This document shows positions 46,691 through 57,828 of a stretch of DNA of 64,000 bases, in pieces. Position numbers and translations under genes: made by a program. The notes beneath the pieces are model-generated. The model did no database searches. It saw only the letters and a list, made by a program, of their open reading frames with translations, and had not been told where the DNA came from. The DNA is from Marsupella aquatica (taxonomy: Eukaryota; Marchantiophyta). The stretch lies in assembly GCA_973895155.1 (NCBI GenBank), contig OZ316895.1:22072001-22136000 (forward strand), read 5' to 3'. The first letter of the stretch is position 1. Every line of letters starts with the position of its first letter.

Positions 46691-49600
46691 GTATTTGAAT
46701 CTGTCCTATCAACATGACTGTGTCATTGGACACATTCAGGGGTTCAATTGTCCTCCCAGAATCACTTCATGTTTTCAGATGTGTTTTCCTATCAACTCTA
46801 CACTCTGATCAAAGTGTTCCCTCAACTCACCTGTCCTTACGCAGTCCCTTTTAAACTCGCCAAATAATCCTCCTACATGACTCCTTGAGTTGTCACATAA
46901 TCCTATCACCCTAAACTCTTGCTCGCCCAAAACTGACCTTGGGTAGGGGAAAGGTTGCCAGTCCTCCCTAAGGATGGTTTCCTCCAGTTGCCGGTCCTCC
47001 TTACATAAATGACTGGACTGTCAACACAGAGGCTACCTCCCAAATTCCTATAAATACGGATGGCATACCATTTCCATATGTCAATGTGACTTGAATATTC
47101 ATCATACAGAACTCCACAGTAAAAATGCTAAATGCTAAATGTGAATTTATGCTCGTGGCTTGTACACAAGCGTGACAAATCTCTCAGCCGATTTTGTTTG
47201 ATCTGCCAATTTTGACGTGTTGTAGGAATTGTGCTGATCTCAAGGTGAGGGTGCACAGCATTCCTTTTGACTAATAAGTGCTACTACAGTACTCTCGGGA
47301 GTACTCTAAGACACTAACAGACAATAAATTTAGGACTGAGTCTTGATACAGTACTCTAAGGCACTCAGGATAAGGAATTTAGGACTAAACAAAATATGAG
47401 TATTCTAAGAGTCTAGGGACAAGAAATTTATGTTTATAGCCCAATGTCCATGCATTCTATAGTATTTTAATAGTAACTAATGTTGAGCAGAAGTGTTTTA
47501 GATAAGATAATCAGATGTTCTAGGGAGTCTTTCATATGAGAGTTTTATAAGTGATACCCCCGGACTAAAAGGAGTCTTCCAATTATTCTTGACAGAAGTG
47601 ATAGGAAGTGAAATGTGAGTTGAGCTGAATCCACAAGTGGGATTGTAAAGGAAAGCTAGAATGTGAATGGAGAACCGTTAATCCATCAGACTTTGGTTTC
47701 ATGGGGAATTAAAATTGAAGCCCCATGCATGGACCTCCTACCTTTGTCAAAATTAACCCAAGGTACTATTTTTGCAACACTGATGGACTGTTTATATGGT
47801 AAACATTCCACTAATGAGTGAAATGTGAAAAGAAAACTCAAGTCATCTTTGGAAATTTGTAGGTGTCTCATTTCTCAATGAAATTTGAATATATTAAGTT
47901 CATTGAAAAGATCTTTCCAAGCAACTCCTAACTAGCCCCAACAAAACAGCCTAGTACTCCATTATACCGGATATCAAGGAAGATATTGAATGACAAAGTT
48001 AGCTTCTCCAAAATTTTCACAAATGCAAAATGTAGATAGAAATTGATCCTCATTTTAAATTGATAGCTCAATTTGTCATGAAAACTAGAGATATTACCAT
48101 CCTTGGAAGGACAGCTAGATATCTTCTAACAAGGCCAACAGCAGCTCATTGAGTTGGATGTCAAAAGAGGTTGAAAATCAAAGCTTTTGTTTAAAATTTT
48201 CCCCATTGGACTGAAAGATATTTCCAAGTCCCTTTATCTAGCCCAAAACAGCTGATTGAGTTGGAATTTAAAAGAGGTTGAAGGTTAAAGCTTGTGTATA
48301 CAGCTTTATCCCCTTAGGACAGAGAGATATTTCCAAACCCCTTCTAACTACCTAGCCCCCAAACAGAGGATTGAGGTGGATATCTAAAGACATGCATGGG
48401 AATTCAAAATTTGTTGTTAAAAAAATTACTAATGGAGAAGGATGTCAGCATGGTACACTAATAGTATTAGTCACACTAATTGCCTAGCCCTTAAATGTTT
48501 CCTTCTTGCAAAGTATAGTATGAGTAACATTGTTTTGGGTGTCACTCTAATTGCAGGTTACCTGAAGTCAGACTTTTAGTCACACTAATTTAAGTGGTCC
48601 TGTCAGTCACAATTTGAATATTGAGAGTATACATAAGGAGAATCACAACATACAAGAGAGGCATTAAACTGGGACTTGGTGGTATTCACTAGCAATGCAA
48701 GGAGCATATATAGTAGGGAGACATTGGGAGAATCATAGTATGAATACACTTTTCAGATTTTGTCTTATTCAGATTTTGTGTTCAGTATTTTTATTTTAAT
48801 GTGCCTTAACTAGGTGAATCATTTGTATTACTTTGATTTTGAATTAACTTTGGACCCCTTTTAATTTTAGTGAACTTAGAGTATTTTGAATGTATTTCCC
48901 TTCATAAATGTTTAATCTTTCCTTTCCAATCACTCCTTAGTGAATTATCTTTTTTCTCATGAGAGTGAGAGAAATGAGTTTTAACAATGTGCACATTTGG
49001 TGTACTAAGTTCTCCACTTGGTTTCTATTACAAAATTTATGATTTTAATTGAGTTGATTGTAACTAGAAGCAAGTGAAAATTTATATTTTATGTGCACAA
49101 CTCTTTAATATTTTTGTACTTTAGTGTTCATAATGTGCTTTTTATCATGTGTCCTATGTCACTTACTCTTAATTAATATATATTAATTTCTTGACATATA
49201 TTTTACATGTACCTACTTTTTTTATCATAAAATAAATCAAATGAATTACATATCACTACAAGACAAGTATGAACATGCTATGTATTGGGAGAATCATAAC
49301 ACACAAGAGAGGGCATAAAACTTAGATTTAGTGGCATTCACTAGCAAGGCAAGGAGCATAGTACTAGGGATACTAAAAATAAGGCCTGACTGTGCCTCTG
49401 AAATTGATTCCACATGCTCTAGTGATTTGACATGTTCCTTGTGTGGTATCTTGTTGACAAACAATGGTGAATTGTCACAACTTTCATTTACCTATAGATA
49501 GTGTGACTTAACATACTTAATTAGTGTGGTAAATGAAATTTAAGTTTTTACATTAATTAGTGTGATAAATGAAATTTAATAATATTTTCTTTTAAAATAA

Positions 49601-49887
49601 ATTAGTGTGAGTCACTCTAATATTGGTGACACTAATTGAGGCGGGAGGTGGGCAGTACAGTAGTGCAGGGTATCACTGTACGTGGGGGTTTGATGGTTCA
49701 TGTGCTAATCAATCCTGGCTCCGAGTTCCGTTAAGAGTGAAAAGCATTATTCGACCATCAAATTATAGTTCAACATGTCGAGTTCTCTAACGGATTCGCT
49801 CCAGTGCCGCAGATAGCGTTCCTGCTACGTAACTTACGATACTGATGACAGCCTTTTGCTCAGCTCTCACGTCTCAGTGTATGATAC
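46691..49887. other. AT-rich repeat-containing spacer
   Basis: No gene recognised. Visible structure includes a ~110 bp degenerate tandem array at about 48120-48400 (GAGTTGG...AAAAGAGGTTGA... units). There is also a pair of ~75 bp direct repeats at about 48640 and 49285 (GGAGAATCA...CACTAGCAA.GCAAGGAGCATA), and scattered AGTACTCTAAG motifs around 47280-47400. Confidence 0.5.
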
Positions 49888-50109
49888 TTGCTCGGCATGC
49901 TTCGGTATCCCCGTATCTCTCGGGCGATTGCTCCTAAGCATGCCTCCCGAATTTCTCTCATTGTCTACGATGCGCTCACCCTAAATCTGCTCTTTGAGTT
50001 TTGCTATTTTAATGGATCTGCCAAGTATTTCCAGCCAATTGAGTGTAGGTTGGATTTGGTTCAGCTCTGCAGAGTTGCAAGAGTGTATGAGTTTACCCTA
50101 GACTCGTAG
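49888..50109 (+). pseudogene. Possible BTB/POZ-like fragment
   Basis: A 73-codon frame contains LNLLFEFCYFNGSAKYF and LDLVQLCRVARVYEF, which resemble the C-terminal helices of a BTB domain. There is no intact upstream half and no following domain in frame, so if the resemblance is real this is a remnant. Assignment is weak. Confidence 0.2.
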
Positions 50110-51612
50110 ACTGTCTAGAAAGCTGGCAGACGTAAGAGTGCAGATTGATCGTGTGAAACGAGCTATGCAGGTTGATTGTCCACTTTCGTTTGCCGTTTTG
50201 TTGCATTGGCGTTCAGTTTCACGAGGCCATCACGTTCAGTTCCGAGCGCCAGCCAAGCCACGCACAATAAGCTCCACTCTTCTGCCCATGGGCTCCACTT
50301 TATCAAGACATTTTAACTGAAAAACATTGTATCCATGCATGATATCGTGTTCCCATGCACTTCATGTTCAAGGCAAACGTGTTTCCGTTCTCTTTTGCAT
50401 TTGTCTTAGATTGAACGTTCATTTGTTTTTTGATGTTGTGCACGTGATGATCTACACGGGCTGTGGATGTTAATTTAGTGTCGTCTGCCTTCATTCCATA
50501 TATTGTTATTGTATGTCAGTCACGAAAAAATTTGAGTCTCGGACCTCTCTCGAAGGTGATTTCAGATGAACGACTCCCTAACTTGGGAATTGTATAATAA
50601 TAATAATACAGTAGATCCCAGGACACACCAAGTACGCACATCTCGTGCAACCTGTGGCGACAACGTCATTCCAGCAAAGCGTGTGTCTGATCGATTGTGA
50701 AATATGCTTGTTTCCGCATTGGATCTAATCTGTTTCCTCAGTAAACAAAAGCTAGGCACACGTCTGGAGTTCCTAGGTCGGTTTGAAAATTCGCAAATTT
50801 AATTAAATTATTCTTTTCTAAAAGAAATCAGTGATCGACACCTAAACAGTGTCGACACCAATGTAGTCGTGTTAAATAGAGGACTAACACATTGGAAGCA
50901 ACATGGTTCGATTGACTTAAATGTGATCCACGTCACACCGAGGAGATGTCTGAGTATTTCAAAATTTTCGAGTACATTGTTCCCAACAAGTAATTTGAGC
51001 TAGTCAAATTAGTAACCTCTTAAAATGTGGATAGTTAAGAATATCCCCAAACGTGAGGCTGGAGCCCAAATTATATTAGTCTGGACATCACATGCTCGAG
51101 TTTTCTACATACATCGAGGCTTCACCGTAATGGGCTTGCATTGTTGGAAAGAAGCCTATCATTGCCAGTCAAGTAGATGGCAGTGATTCCAACTAAGAAC
51201 TTTGCAGGAATAATGTTGTACGTGTAATCATGATGGTTCATCGATCTTCAGAGCTTTTACACCAGGTCGGTCGGTTTGAAGTCCAGCGCTTGGAATGTTA
51301 ATCATGCTCAATCGATAGAGATCTACTAGACATGGGTCCATCATTTGATCAATCAACCGGTTTTGAATAATTTCACAACGTTCGAGTCTAGATAGTGTAA
51401 ATTGTTCAACTTGCCTGGACTGAGTGGGTTACGTACGTGAAACGCGAAAAGCTTTTCATGCAGCTAGCCATGTTTATAAATCATACAATCTATGAACAGA
51501 CTGCCATTCAAGTACCTTTTGGATCATTCCACCAGTCGAATGCGGATGGATGATCGAAATTAATGGATTTCAAAATTATAAATCTACCGAATTGAAAAAT
51601 GTAAGCTGCGGC
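50110..51612. other. Spacer downstream of glyoxal oxidase gene
   Basis: Should include the 3' UTR of the minus-strand oxidase. Otherwise I see no gene, and only a short ATA trinucleotide run at 50576-50588. Confidence 0.4.
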
Positions 51613-53274
51613 TTAGCCCTTCACAACTTGAATCCACTTCGCGGCGCTAGGGAGGCCATCATTCACCACAAAAGTCATGTAGTAACCTGACGGTGCAACC
51701 CTTCCATCAGGGGGTGCGGTCACAGTGACTTGGTACGCGTTACCGAACCCATAAATGTTTATGGGCTCGCTGGTTGCTAGAACTAGGAGACGTTGCCCTT
51801 GGCTGTATGCATGTGTAGCGAAGGGCGCGCTGGCCATATTCACTTCAACTGAGCCTCCCATCTGGTATGCAAGGAAAGTGAGGTTGAATGCCGAACCATA
51901 GGAGACACTGTCGGGGCCGGATACTTCGAACGGCCTTGCGGCAATGTCCTTTAAAGACATGTAGCTGGGAGAGAAGGCTTCCACTCGGAGCTCGGTGGGA
52001 AATTCCCCCGTGAAATTATAGTACTGATTGGGATTGCTGCCGGCAACTAAGACACGACCATCGGGGAGTAAGTTGGCCGTGGAGTGATACATTCTGGGAA
52101 TAGGCGACTTTTTCTGGATTGCGAAGCGAGCACCAGCGTGTTGGTCTGGACTGTAGATGAGCGGGTGCAAGGCCGGGACGGTTGCTTTGCCCCAGCCCGA
52201 GGATCCATTCTGTGCGCCATTAATGATCAACACGTCCTTCGTGGGCAGCAACACCATATCTCCCATGACGCGGCGAAATGGCATCCCTTCTATTGTCCAA
52301 GACGGGTTTGCGTCGGTCAGATTCATTCTGCCGCATGTTTGCAGTGCTCCCGTGTGCATGCCGTTCTGATCGGCATATGATCCCCCCTGTGCTCCACCGC
52401 AAACAAGAACTTGAACCTCTTGGAACTCGTGGCTGCCGAGTAACGGGAGCATCACAGACGAGCCAGCTGACGGGTAATTTCGGGGACCGCCCTCGAGCCT
52501 TGGAAGCGACTTCACCACTGTGTTGCTGTTGTAGTCGTAGATAATGGAGTCTTGGTTGGCGAAGATCCAGAGTGTTCCGTCCGGGAGCAAGTTGACGAAC
52601 GGATACAAATTGTCTGATTGGCCATCAATCGAGGAGTCGTCGGTGGTTTGCAGCAGCTGAAGGGTAGTTTCACCCCGTCCGTTGTCCGGTACGAATTCCA
52701 TGGAGTACACGAATTGTCCTCCGATTATGACTTGCGTTTCACCGTCATCAAGAATGTGGTTCGTGGCGTACCACCTTGGAGTGTGAAGAGGAATCCCCGA
52801 TTCGGCCCAATCGCAAGTGCCACCAGGGGGACAAGAGTCGAATGTCCGCACCATCTGTCCGCCATCGCCGTACCCTCCCGTCTGGACGAGGTTGCCATTT
52901 GAAGTCACTTGGCCTGACGAGCACCATGTGTCCGTGTAAATGAAGAGCGGGCGAAGGCTACCAGTTTTCGAATTCGGTGTCAATTCCACAGAGTGCGCTG
53001 TGCAGTCATTGGCGTCACCAGGGCCCTCGGCGGGATTGTGGCGGCATTCGCCGCCGGGCAAACTGATGTTGGACGGCCCGACCTCCGTCCTGTCGAGCAG
53101 CACCACGGTCCCGTATCTTGTAACTTGCGTATGCATCGATGCAATGCCCGCATTCTCTACCAGAAGAGTCCAGCTCCCGTCGAGGCCTTCCGCTGTTCGT
53201 GTGGGGAAGAGCACATACGCCATTAGCGCCCACGCTGCTGTAGCAAACCAGGGTAACGTCCTCTTCTCCATCAT
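51613..53274 (-). CDS. Secreted glyoxal/galactose oxidase-like radical-copper oxidase
   Basis: A single-exon gene encoding 553 residues, the family length. It begins with a signal-peptide-like N-terminus (hydrophobic WFATAAWALMAYVLF, cleavage probably near residue 28). The glyoxal oxidase N-terminal domain is a beta propeller, followed by the DUF1929 C-terminal domain. Predicted copper and radical residues are present: C118 (TDTWCSSG) with Y169 (PRWYAT) as the likely Cys-Tyr cofactor, Y396 and H397 (PRMYHSTA), and H488 (FATHAYSQGQR). These enzymes oxidise aldehydes or primary alcohols to produce H2O2 in the wall or apoplast, as for the GLOX group in plants. Substrate cannot be read from sequence. 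The start is the upstream of two adjacent ATGs. A TATA-like stretch lies about 200 bp upstream. Confidence 0.93.
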   Translation of the reverse strand: MMEKRTLPWFATAAWALMAYVLFPTRTAEGLDGSWTLLVENAGIASMHTQVTRYGTVVLLDRTEVGPSNISLPGGECRHNPAEGPGDANDCTAHSVELTPNSKTGSLRPLFIYTDTWCSSGQVTSNGNLVQTGGYGDGGQMVRTFDSCPPGGTCDWAESGIPLHTPRWYATNHILDDGETQVIIGGQFVYSMEFVPDNGRGETTLQLLQTTDDSSIDGQSDNLYPFVNLLPDGTLWIFANQDSIIYDYNSNTVVKSLPRLEGGPRNYPSAGSSVMLPLLGSHEFQEVQVLVCGGAQGGSYADQNGMHTGALQTCGRMNLTDANPSWTIEGMPFRRVMGDMVLLPTKDVLIINGAQNGSSGWGKATVPALHPLIYSPDQHAGARFAIQKKSPIPRMYHSTANLLPDGRVLVAGSNPNQYYNFTGEFPTELRVEAFSPSYMSLKDIAARPFEVSGPDSVSYGSAFNLTFLAYQMGGSVEVNMASAPFATHAYSQGQRLLVLATSEPINIYGFGNAYQVTVTAPPDGRVAPSGYYMTFVVNDGLPSAAKWIQVVKG

Positions 53275-54846
53275 TCCAAAACTGTGTCTAGTTCACTGCT
53301 GTTGCTCACTCGTGTGACGTACCAGCCTGAAAATGTAGCAATGGCTGAATTCGTCAAGGAACGTCAACAAATCATACAATCTCTTCGCACTGAAACTGGT
53401 AGAATAAGAGCTAGCTAGAATACTTTGAATGCTAGCTTTTCAGTGTGAACACTTGAATGTCTGAAGCTTGTCCTTCAATAATATACACAGCTCGAATTTC
53501 AGATTAATCGAATCGAGTCATCTTCATTTGGAACAACCGCTGAGTAGACTGCAACATCTGGTTGACCAACCAATGTAGATCTCCAGTCTGAGAAGCTCGA
53601 TTGTCGATTCCATTTGCGTTCGAACTGAACGAAAAATTAACCGTAGGATGTCTCATGCTCGTCATCCTCGTCCCTAGAGTTTGACTCTGAATGATTGCCG
53701 CAGAAACTCACACTTACAGCAAAGTTGTTATTTGTCGCTTTGTTTCGTCGAGCTGTCTTGTTTACTTGTTCATTGTCCCCTTCCTCTTGTTTGGGTCCTA
53801 AGATACGCTCTTAGCCGTTATTACCGTTACCTTATATTAGAGTAAAAGTAGCAATCTTAACTCTATAATATCCAGCCCATTTGTGGGCATGGTCGGCTTT
53901 CAAAAGCAGATTTGGGCAGGAATCAATCTCAGCCATTGGATCCAAAGTGACCTAAGCTTTGCTTATTGCCCACAGTGCTTGTGGCCTAGATCACTCTGTG
54001 TGGCTAGTGCCCAGGGCTATCCTTAGTTGCATTGCCACCTGTGCCTAGCCAGGCTCACAATCCCTACAATTATGCACTTAGGCTGCCTGTGCCTAAGGTA
54101 GTCTCACTCACAATGCCTTTATGCTCCTAGGCTTCCCCTATTGTTTGTCCGTTTGTTTTTATTTTCCTCTTCTAATTCTTTTAAAAAAAGAAGTGCCAAA
54201 GGACCTCTTTTATACAACAACATGAGGCATTGCGAGCAAGGCTACCCTAGGCACAAGCACGGGAGGCAAGGAAGGGTCGGTAGCCTCCTCCTCTTTTTCT
54301 CTCATCAAGATGTTTTCTCAAATTGATATGTTTTCCTCACCTCAATATAATTATATCTTTTCTCACCTTGACATTTGTATTTCACCATGACATATTTCAC
54401 TCACCCTTGACATCTTTTCTCTCCTTGACATCTTTTTCTCACCTTGCTATCTTTCCTCTCCCCAAAATCTTTTTCCCACCTTGATTTTTTTTCCTCACCT
54501 TGACATCTTTTTCTTTCATTGACAACTATGTATCACCTTGATATCTTTTCTCATCTCAACATCTTTTGTGCAACGCACAATCATGCATCAGGCTAATGAA
54601 ACATGTCCCATTTCAGCTTGTTTGATTGTTTGCATTTACGTGCCCCTCTTGAATTGTCAATTTAGAGGTTTATTCAGACATTTTTCACAAGAATAATCAA
54701 TCAGGTTTGAAACTTACAGTATCAGTCATCCAAGTACATGCACTGACTGTAGACTCAATTACCAATCACTCTTGGTTTATAAAGTACAAATTCACACATC
54801 CAAGAAAACGTTTCACTGCTATTAGTAGTAACTTCTAAGCAGCATG
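53275..54846. other. Spacer: oxidase 5' flank and repeats
   Basis: The minus-strand oxidase promoter should lie at 53275-53600; a TATA-like TGTATATTA reads on the minus strand near 53480. No other gene was seen. A pyrimidine-rich minisatellite lies at 54297-54570. Confidence 0.4.
54297..54570. repeat. Pyrimidine-rich minisatellite (~20-30 bp unit)
   Basis: Variants of CTCACCTTGACATCTTTTT recur about ten times with irregular spacing. The array ends about 280 bp before the gypsy element homology begins. Confidence 0.8.
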
Positions 54847-54917
54847 TGTCACACTATTCTAAGTAGTGTAGTAGTATATCGTGCTATTAGAGTATGTACG
54901 TTTGGTATGAGTGCTAT
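54847..54917 (+). repeat. 5' LTR, block matching the 3' LTR
   Basis: Starts TGTCACACTATTCTAAGTAG and matches 63930-64000 at 69 of 71 positions by eye. Homology stops abruptly on its left side. The full LTR continues to the right, but its end cannot be set because the 3' copy is cut by the window. No convincing primer-binding site was found. Confidence 0.8.
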
Positions 54918-55444
54918 TGGAGCCGATAAGGTTCCGTCAGGTTTGTGTGAGAGGGTACTTCTCACTTGTGAGGCATTGAAAGGTCATCTTTCAATGTTGA
55001 GCCTTGGAGAGAGAGGAGCTTGAGTGGCTATGGTGGCTGTGAGCTCCGCTTATGTAACGTGGATTCCTTGAGTAGTGCAAGGTGAGTTGGCTTGACATAC
55101 GTGTGTGATCGGATCGCTGCGGGATCCATGGGGTATTGTTGACCGGGATCGTTGTGCCGATTGTATGGAGATTACATTGAAAGATCACATTCGAAATCTG
55201 TTGTACGGACTGTGCGGACAGAAGTTCGATTGATTGAGTTGTCGATGGTTTGTGGTAGCTCGGATCGTGTGTTGTTATCGAACAGATCGTTGGTATCTTG
55301 ACCTGTATCGTTGTTGTCCGATCGGCCTGCTTCCCGATCGATGTACAGATCTGTGATTGGTGACAGGTTTTGAGTTGGAGGTTGATTGATGATTTGTGGA
55401 GGAAAGCGAATGTTGAGTAGATGTTGGACAATGGAAGTCGATCC

Positions 55445-55534
55445 GTGAGGCTTCAGATCCGATTGCCAGCTACTGTGAGGCTTCAGATCTGATTGTCGGC
55501 TACCATGGGGCTTCAGATCTGATTGCCGGCTATT
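55445..55534. repeat. 30 bp tandem repeat x 3 in LTR/leader
   Basis: Three adjacent units share GGCTTCAGATCTGATTG followed by a CGGCTA-like end, with a few substitutions among them. They lie between the 5' LTR start and gag. Such arrays in gypsy LTRs can carry promoter elements; that is not shown here. Confidence 0.9.
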
Positions 55535-55772
55535 GTTGGACGATGTTGGCAAGGCGCAGGTGAAGCGACGGCTCTTTTCCTGAAGAAACGGAGCTGCCAA
55601 TGCCCCGTGCGACGGTATCATCGTTTCAGTGAAAGAAACGAGGGTCAAAGGTGTTGAATCAAGCTGCTGCCAATTCTGTGGAAGGGCTACATTTTTCATG
55701 AAGGAAATCGACAGTTTTTGGGAGCTTTTCGTGAAGGAAGTAGTCGTTTTTGGGGTCAGGTGTGAGGCGCAC

Positions 55773-55940
55773 GAGGTCACCCATCCCGAAAGTGCTCCCA
55801 ACCGCGAGTGTAAAGTCACCCATCGCAAGCGCAGGCAGGCGCAAGGTCAAGGTCACCCATCCCGGGGCTATTCCGGGCCATGAGCGCGAGGGGAGGCACA
55901 AGGTCAAGCGCAAGGAGGTCACCCATCCCGGGGCTATTCC
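55773..55940. repeat. GGTCACCCATCCCG repeats in LTR/leader
   Basis: Four copies of GGTCACCCATCCCG or a close variant occur near 55773, 55813, 55849 and 55916. The last two extend into GGGGCTATTCC. The stretch is markedly richer in CG dinucleotides than its surroundings. Confidence 0.85.
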
Positions 55941-56487
55941 TAGTTGCGAGCGCTTAACTGGCAAGTTCTCATCCCACCTTGTGTACACACAAGCTTTGAC
56001 AACTTGTTATATAGATTCAAGCGCCAGGGGGCTTTATACACTTCCCGGTTTGTTTAGAGGCCTATTCTAGGCCAAATCAGAGGCTGTTTTAGGGTTTTTG
56101 ATACTTCTGAGTCCATCTAGACTCACAGATTGAACCAATTTTGCCTTGGTTCTCATCTACAACATTGGAGTGCCATTGTGAAGCCTATTATGAAGGCTCT
56201 TCCTTGAACCTTATGCACATTGTCATATTGATTTGCATTTGCTTTTGTGTGGAGAGTTGAATGGTATTCATTCTTGTTTCTGGATCCTCTTCACACATGT
56301 TTCCTATTTATGCGCCATGTTAGTTTGGTGTGGGCGCTTGATTCCATATGAGTGATCCGGGTTTGCAACTGGACATTCTAGTGTGCTGTGTATTTCTCTC
56401 CTGGTGATGTTGGAGTGATGCCCAACACACCATGGTGAGTTTTTGTGGTGCTGACAGGGATAGATTGCCCTTAGGGTTAGCACATAG

Positions 56488-57828
56488 ATTAGGTTAGGGT
56501 TGGTCACCACGGATTCTTCTGGTGCTGCTGGATTACCCGATGGACGACGGACCGGTTTCACTCGGAGTGGGGCACAGTTTCGGCCAGCGGTATTGGTAGC
56601 AGTCAGCAGTGCAGCTTCAGACAGTGATTCCGACGAGGACTCAGTGATCAGTTCTCCTCGTCATCAGGTGGTTGCACCTTTGTTGTGGGATATGGACGAG
56701 ATGTACGGGGCTACAAAGGGCCCACGATGATACTCTGGTGCAGTTGGCACAATTGATCTGGATGACTTCATCCAGGAGTTTGATACGTGGTGCGATATGC
56801 AGACATTGCGTAACGCCACATTGTTTACCCCTTTCATGGCATGGAAGGGATTATTTCAGCATTTGGAGGGGCCACCCATGGATGACTACCATGAGTTTCG
56901 AAAGGCTCATTTGGTTGAGATTGAGGCATGGAGGCAGCATTGGTCACCTAATTACGTGTCCATCACCTATGGCACTAGTGCGGCTGCCCAACCCATTGCC
57001 ACAGCTGCTGCCTCTTCTAGCAGCACTAGCCAGAGTGACACACCATCCACCAGCAGCACTCCAGCAGCATCCACCGCTACTCCTGCCGGTGTGATTGTGA
57101 CAGGAACTGGAGTTGCGCCAGCATTTAATCCTGTGGTGGAATTCTTTGAGGTATTGAAGCAGAACTATCAGGGTGTGAGAACTGATAAGTTGAAGGGTCT
57201 TCAGGAGTTCCAGCGCAAGACTGAAGAGAGTCTACGTGAGGCATACACTCATATGCGCAGATTGATCACTGTCACCAAGGGAGTGACAGAGGCTCAAGCA
57301 GTCCAGTTTTGGTATGCAATTTTGGACAGAGAATTGCGACGCAGAGTGAGAGATGTCACTCTGCTTAGGGATGCAGATCCCACATTAGCAGTTGTTTTCA
57401 CCCTTTCTGAGCGCATTGAGCTCAATATGGTGAATGAGAAGGTGGTGACTTCTGGATTTGCCAAGGAAGCACCAAAGGCTGCATCTACATCCACACCACA
57501 ACCTACTGCACGGAAGAGCCAGAGGGAGAAGCCTACTGCATGAGAGTCTACCAGCCAGAGACCTGTGCCCTCTTATGCTGGACAGCAGTCCGGATGTTGG
57601 ACCTGTGGTGGGGATCATGCACAGAGATATTGCCCATATCATAGAGGATCAGGGGGAGCATCAGCGCCTGATCAACGACAGTGTGATCATTGTGGAGCTC
57701 CTGGACACACCAAGGATAGGTGTTTCTCACTCCACCCTGAGTTACGGAGGGGAGGATCCCGTACACATGATCAGGGAAGAGGAGGATGAGGTAGAGGTGG
57801 TGGACGTGGTCGTGGGCGTGGTCGTGGC
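56488..57828 (+). pseudogene. Gypsy gag (retrotransposon Gag plus two CCHC knuckles)
   Basis: One frame runs through with TGA codons at 56728, 57541 and 57787. The first part is Ser/Asp-rich. The capsid-like part includes FDTWCDMQTL, PFMAWKGLFQHLEGPPMDDY and later LREAYTHMRRLITVTKGV with AVQFWYAILDRELRRRV, typical of Retrotrans_gag. Nucleocapsid knuckles follow: CWTCGGDHAQRYC and CDHCGAPGHTKDRC, then an Arg/Gly-rich tail. The frame then continues directly into the protease-methyltransferase part. The first ATG in frame is at 56692, but the frame is open from 56488. The three stops disable this copy unless read through. Confidence 0.85.

Noticed and set aside
54991-55828. Long minus-strand open frames opposite the gypsy LTR/leader
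   Set aside because: They are composed of the 30 bp and GGTCACCC tandem repeats read in antisense and show no domain.
56728-57789. TGA codons in gag as selenocysteine or programmed readthrough
   Set aside because: No supporting RNA structure or conserved context was seen, and other TAG stops and frameshifts in the same copy fit plain decay better.
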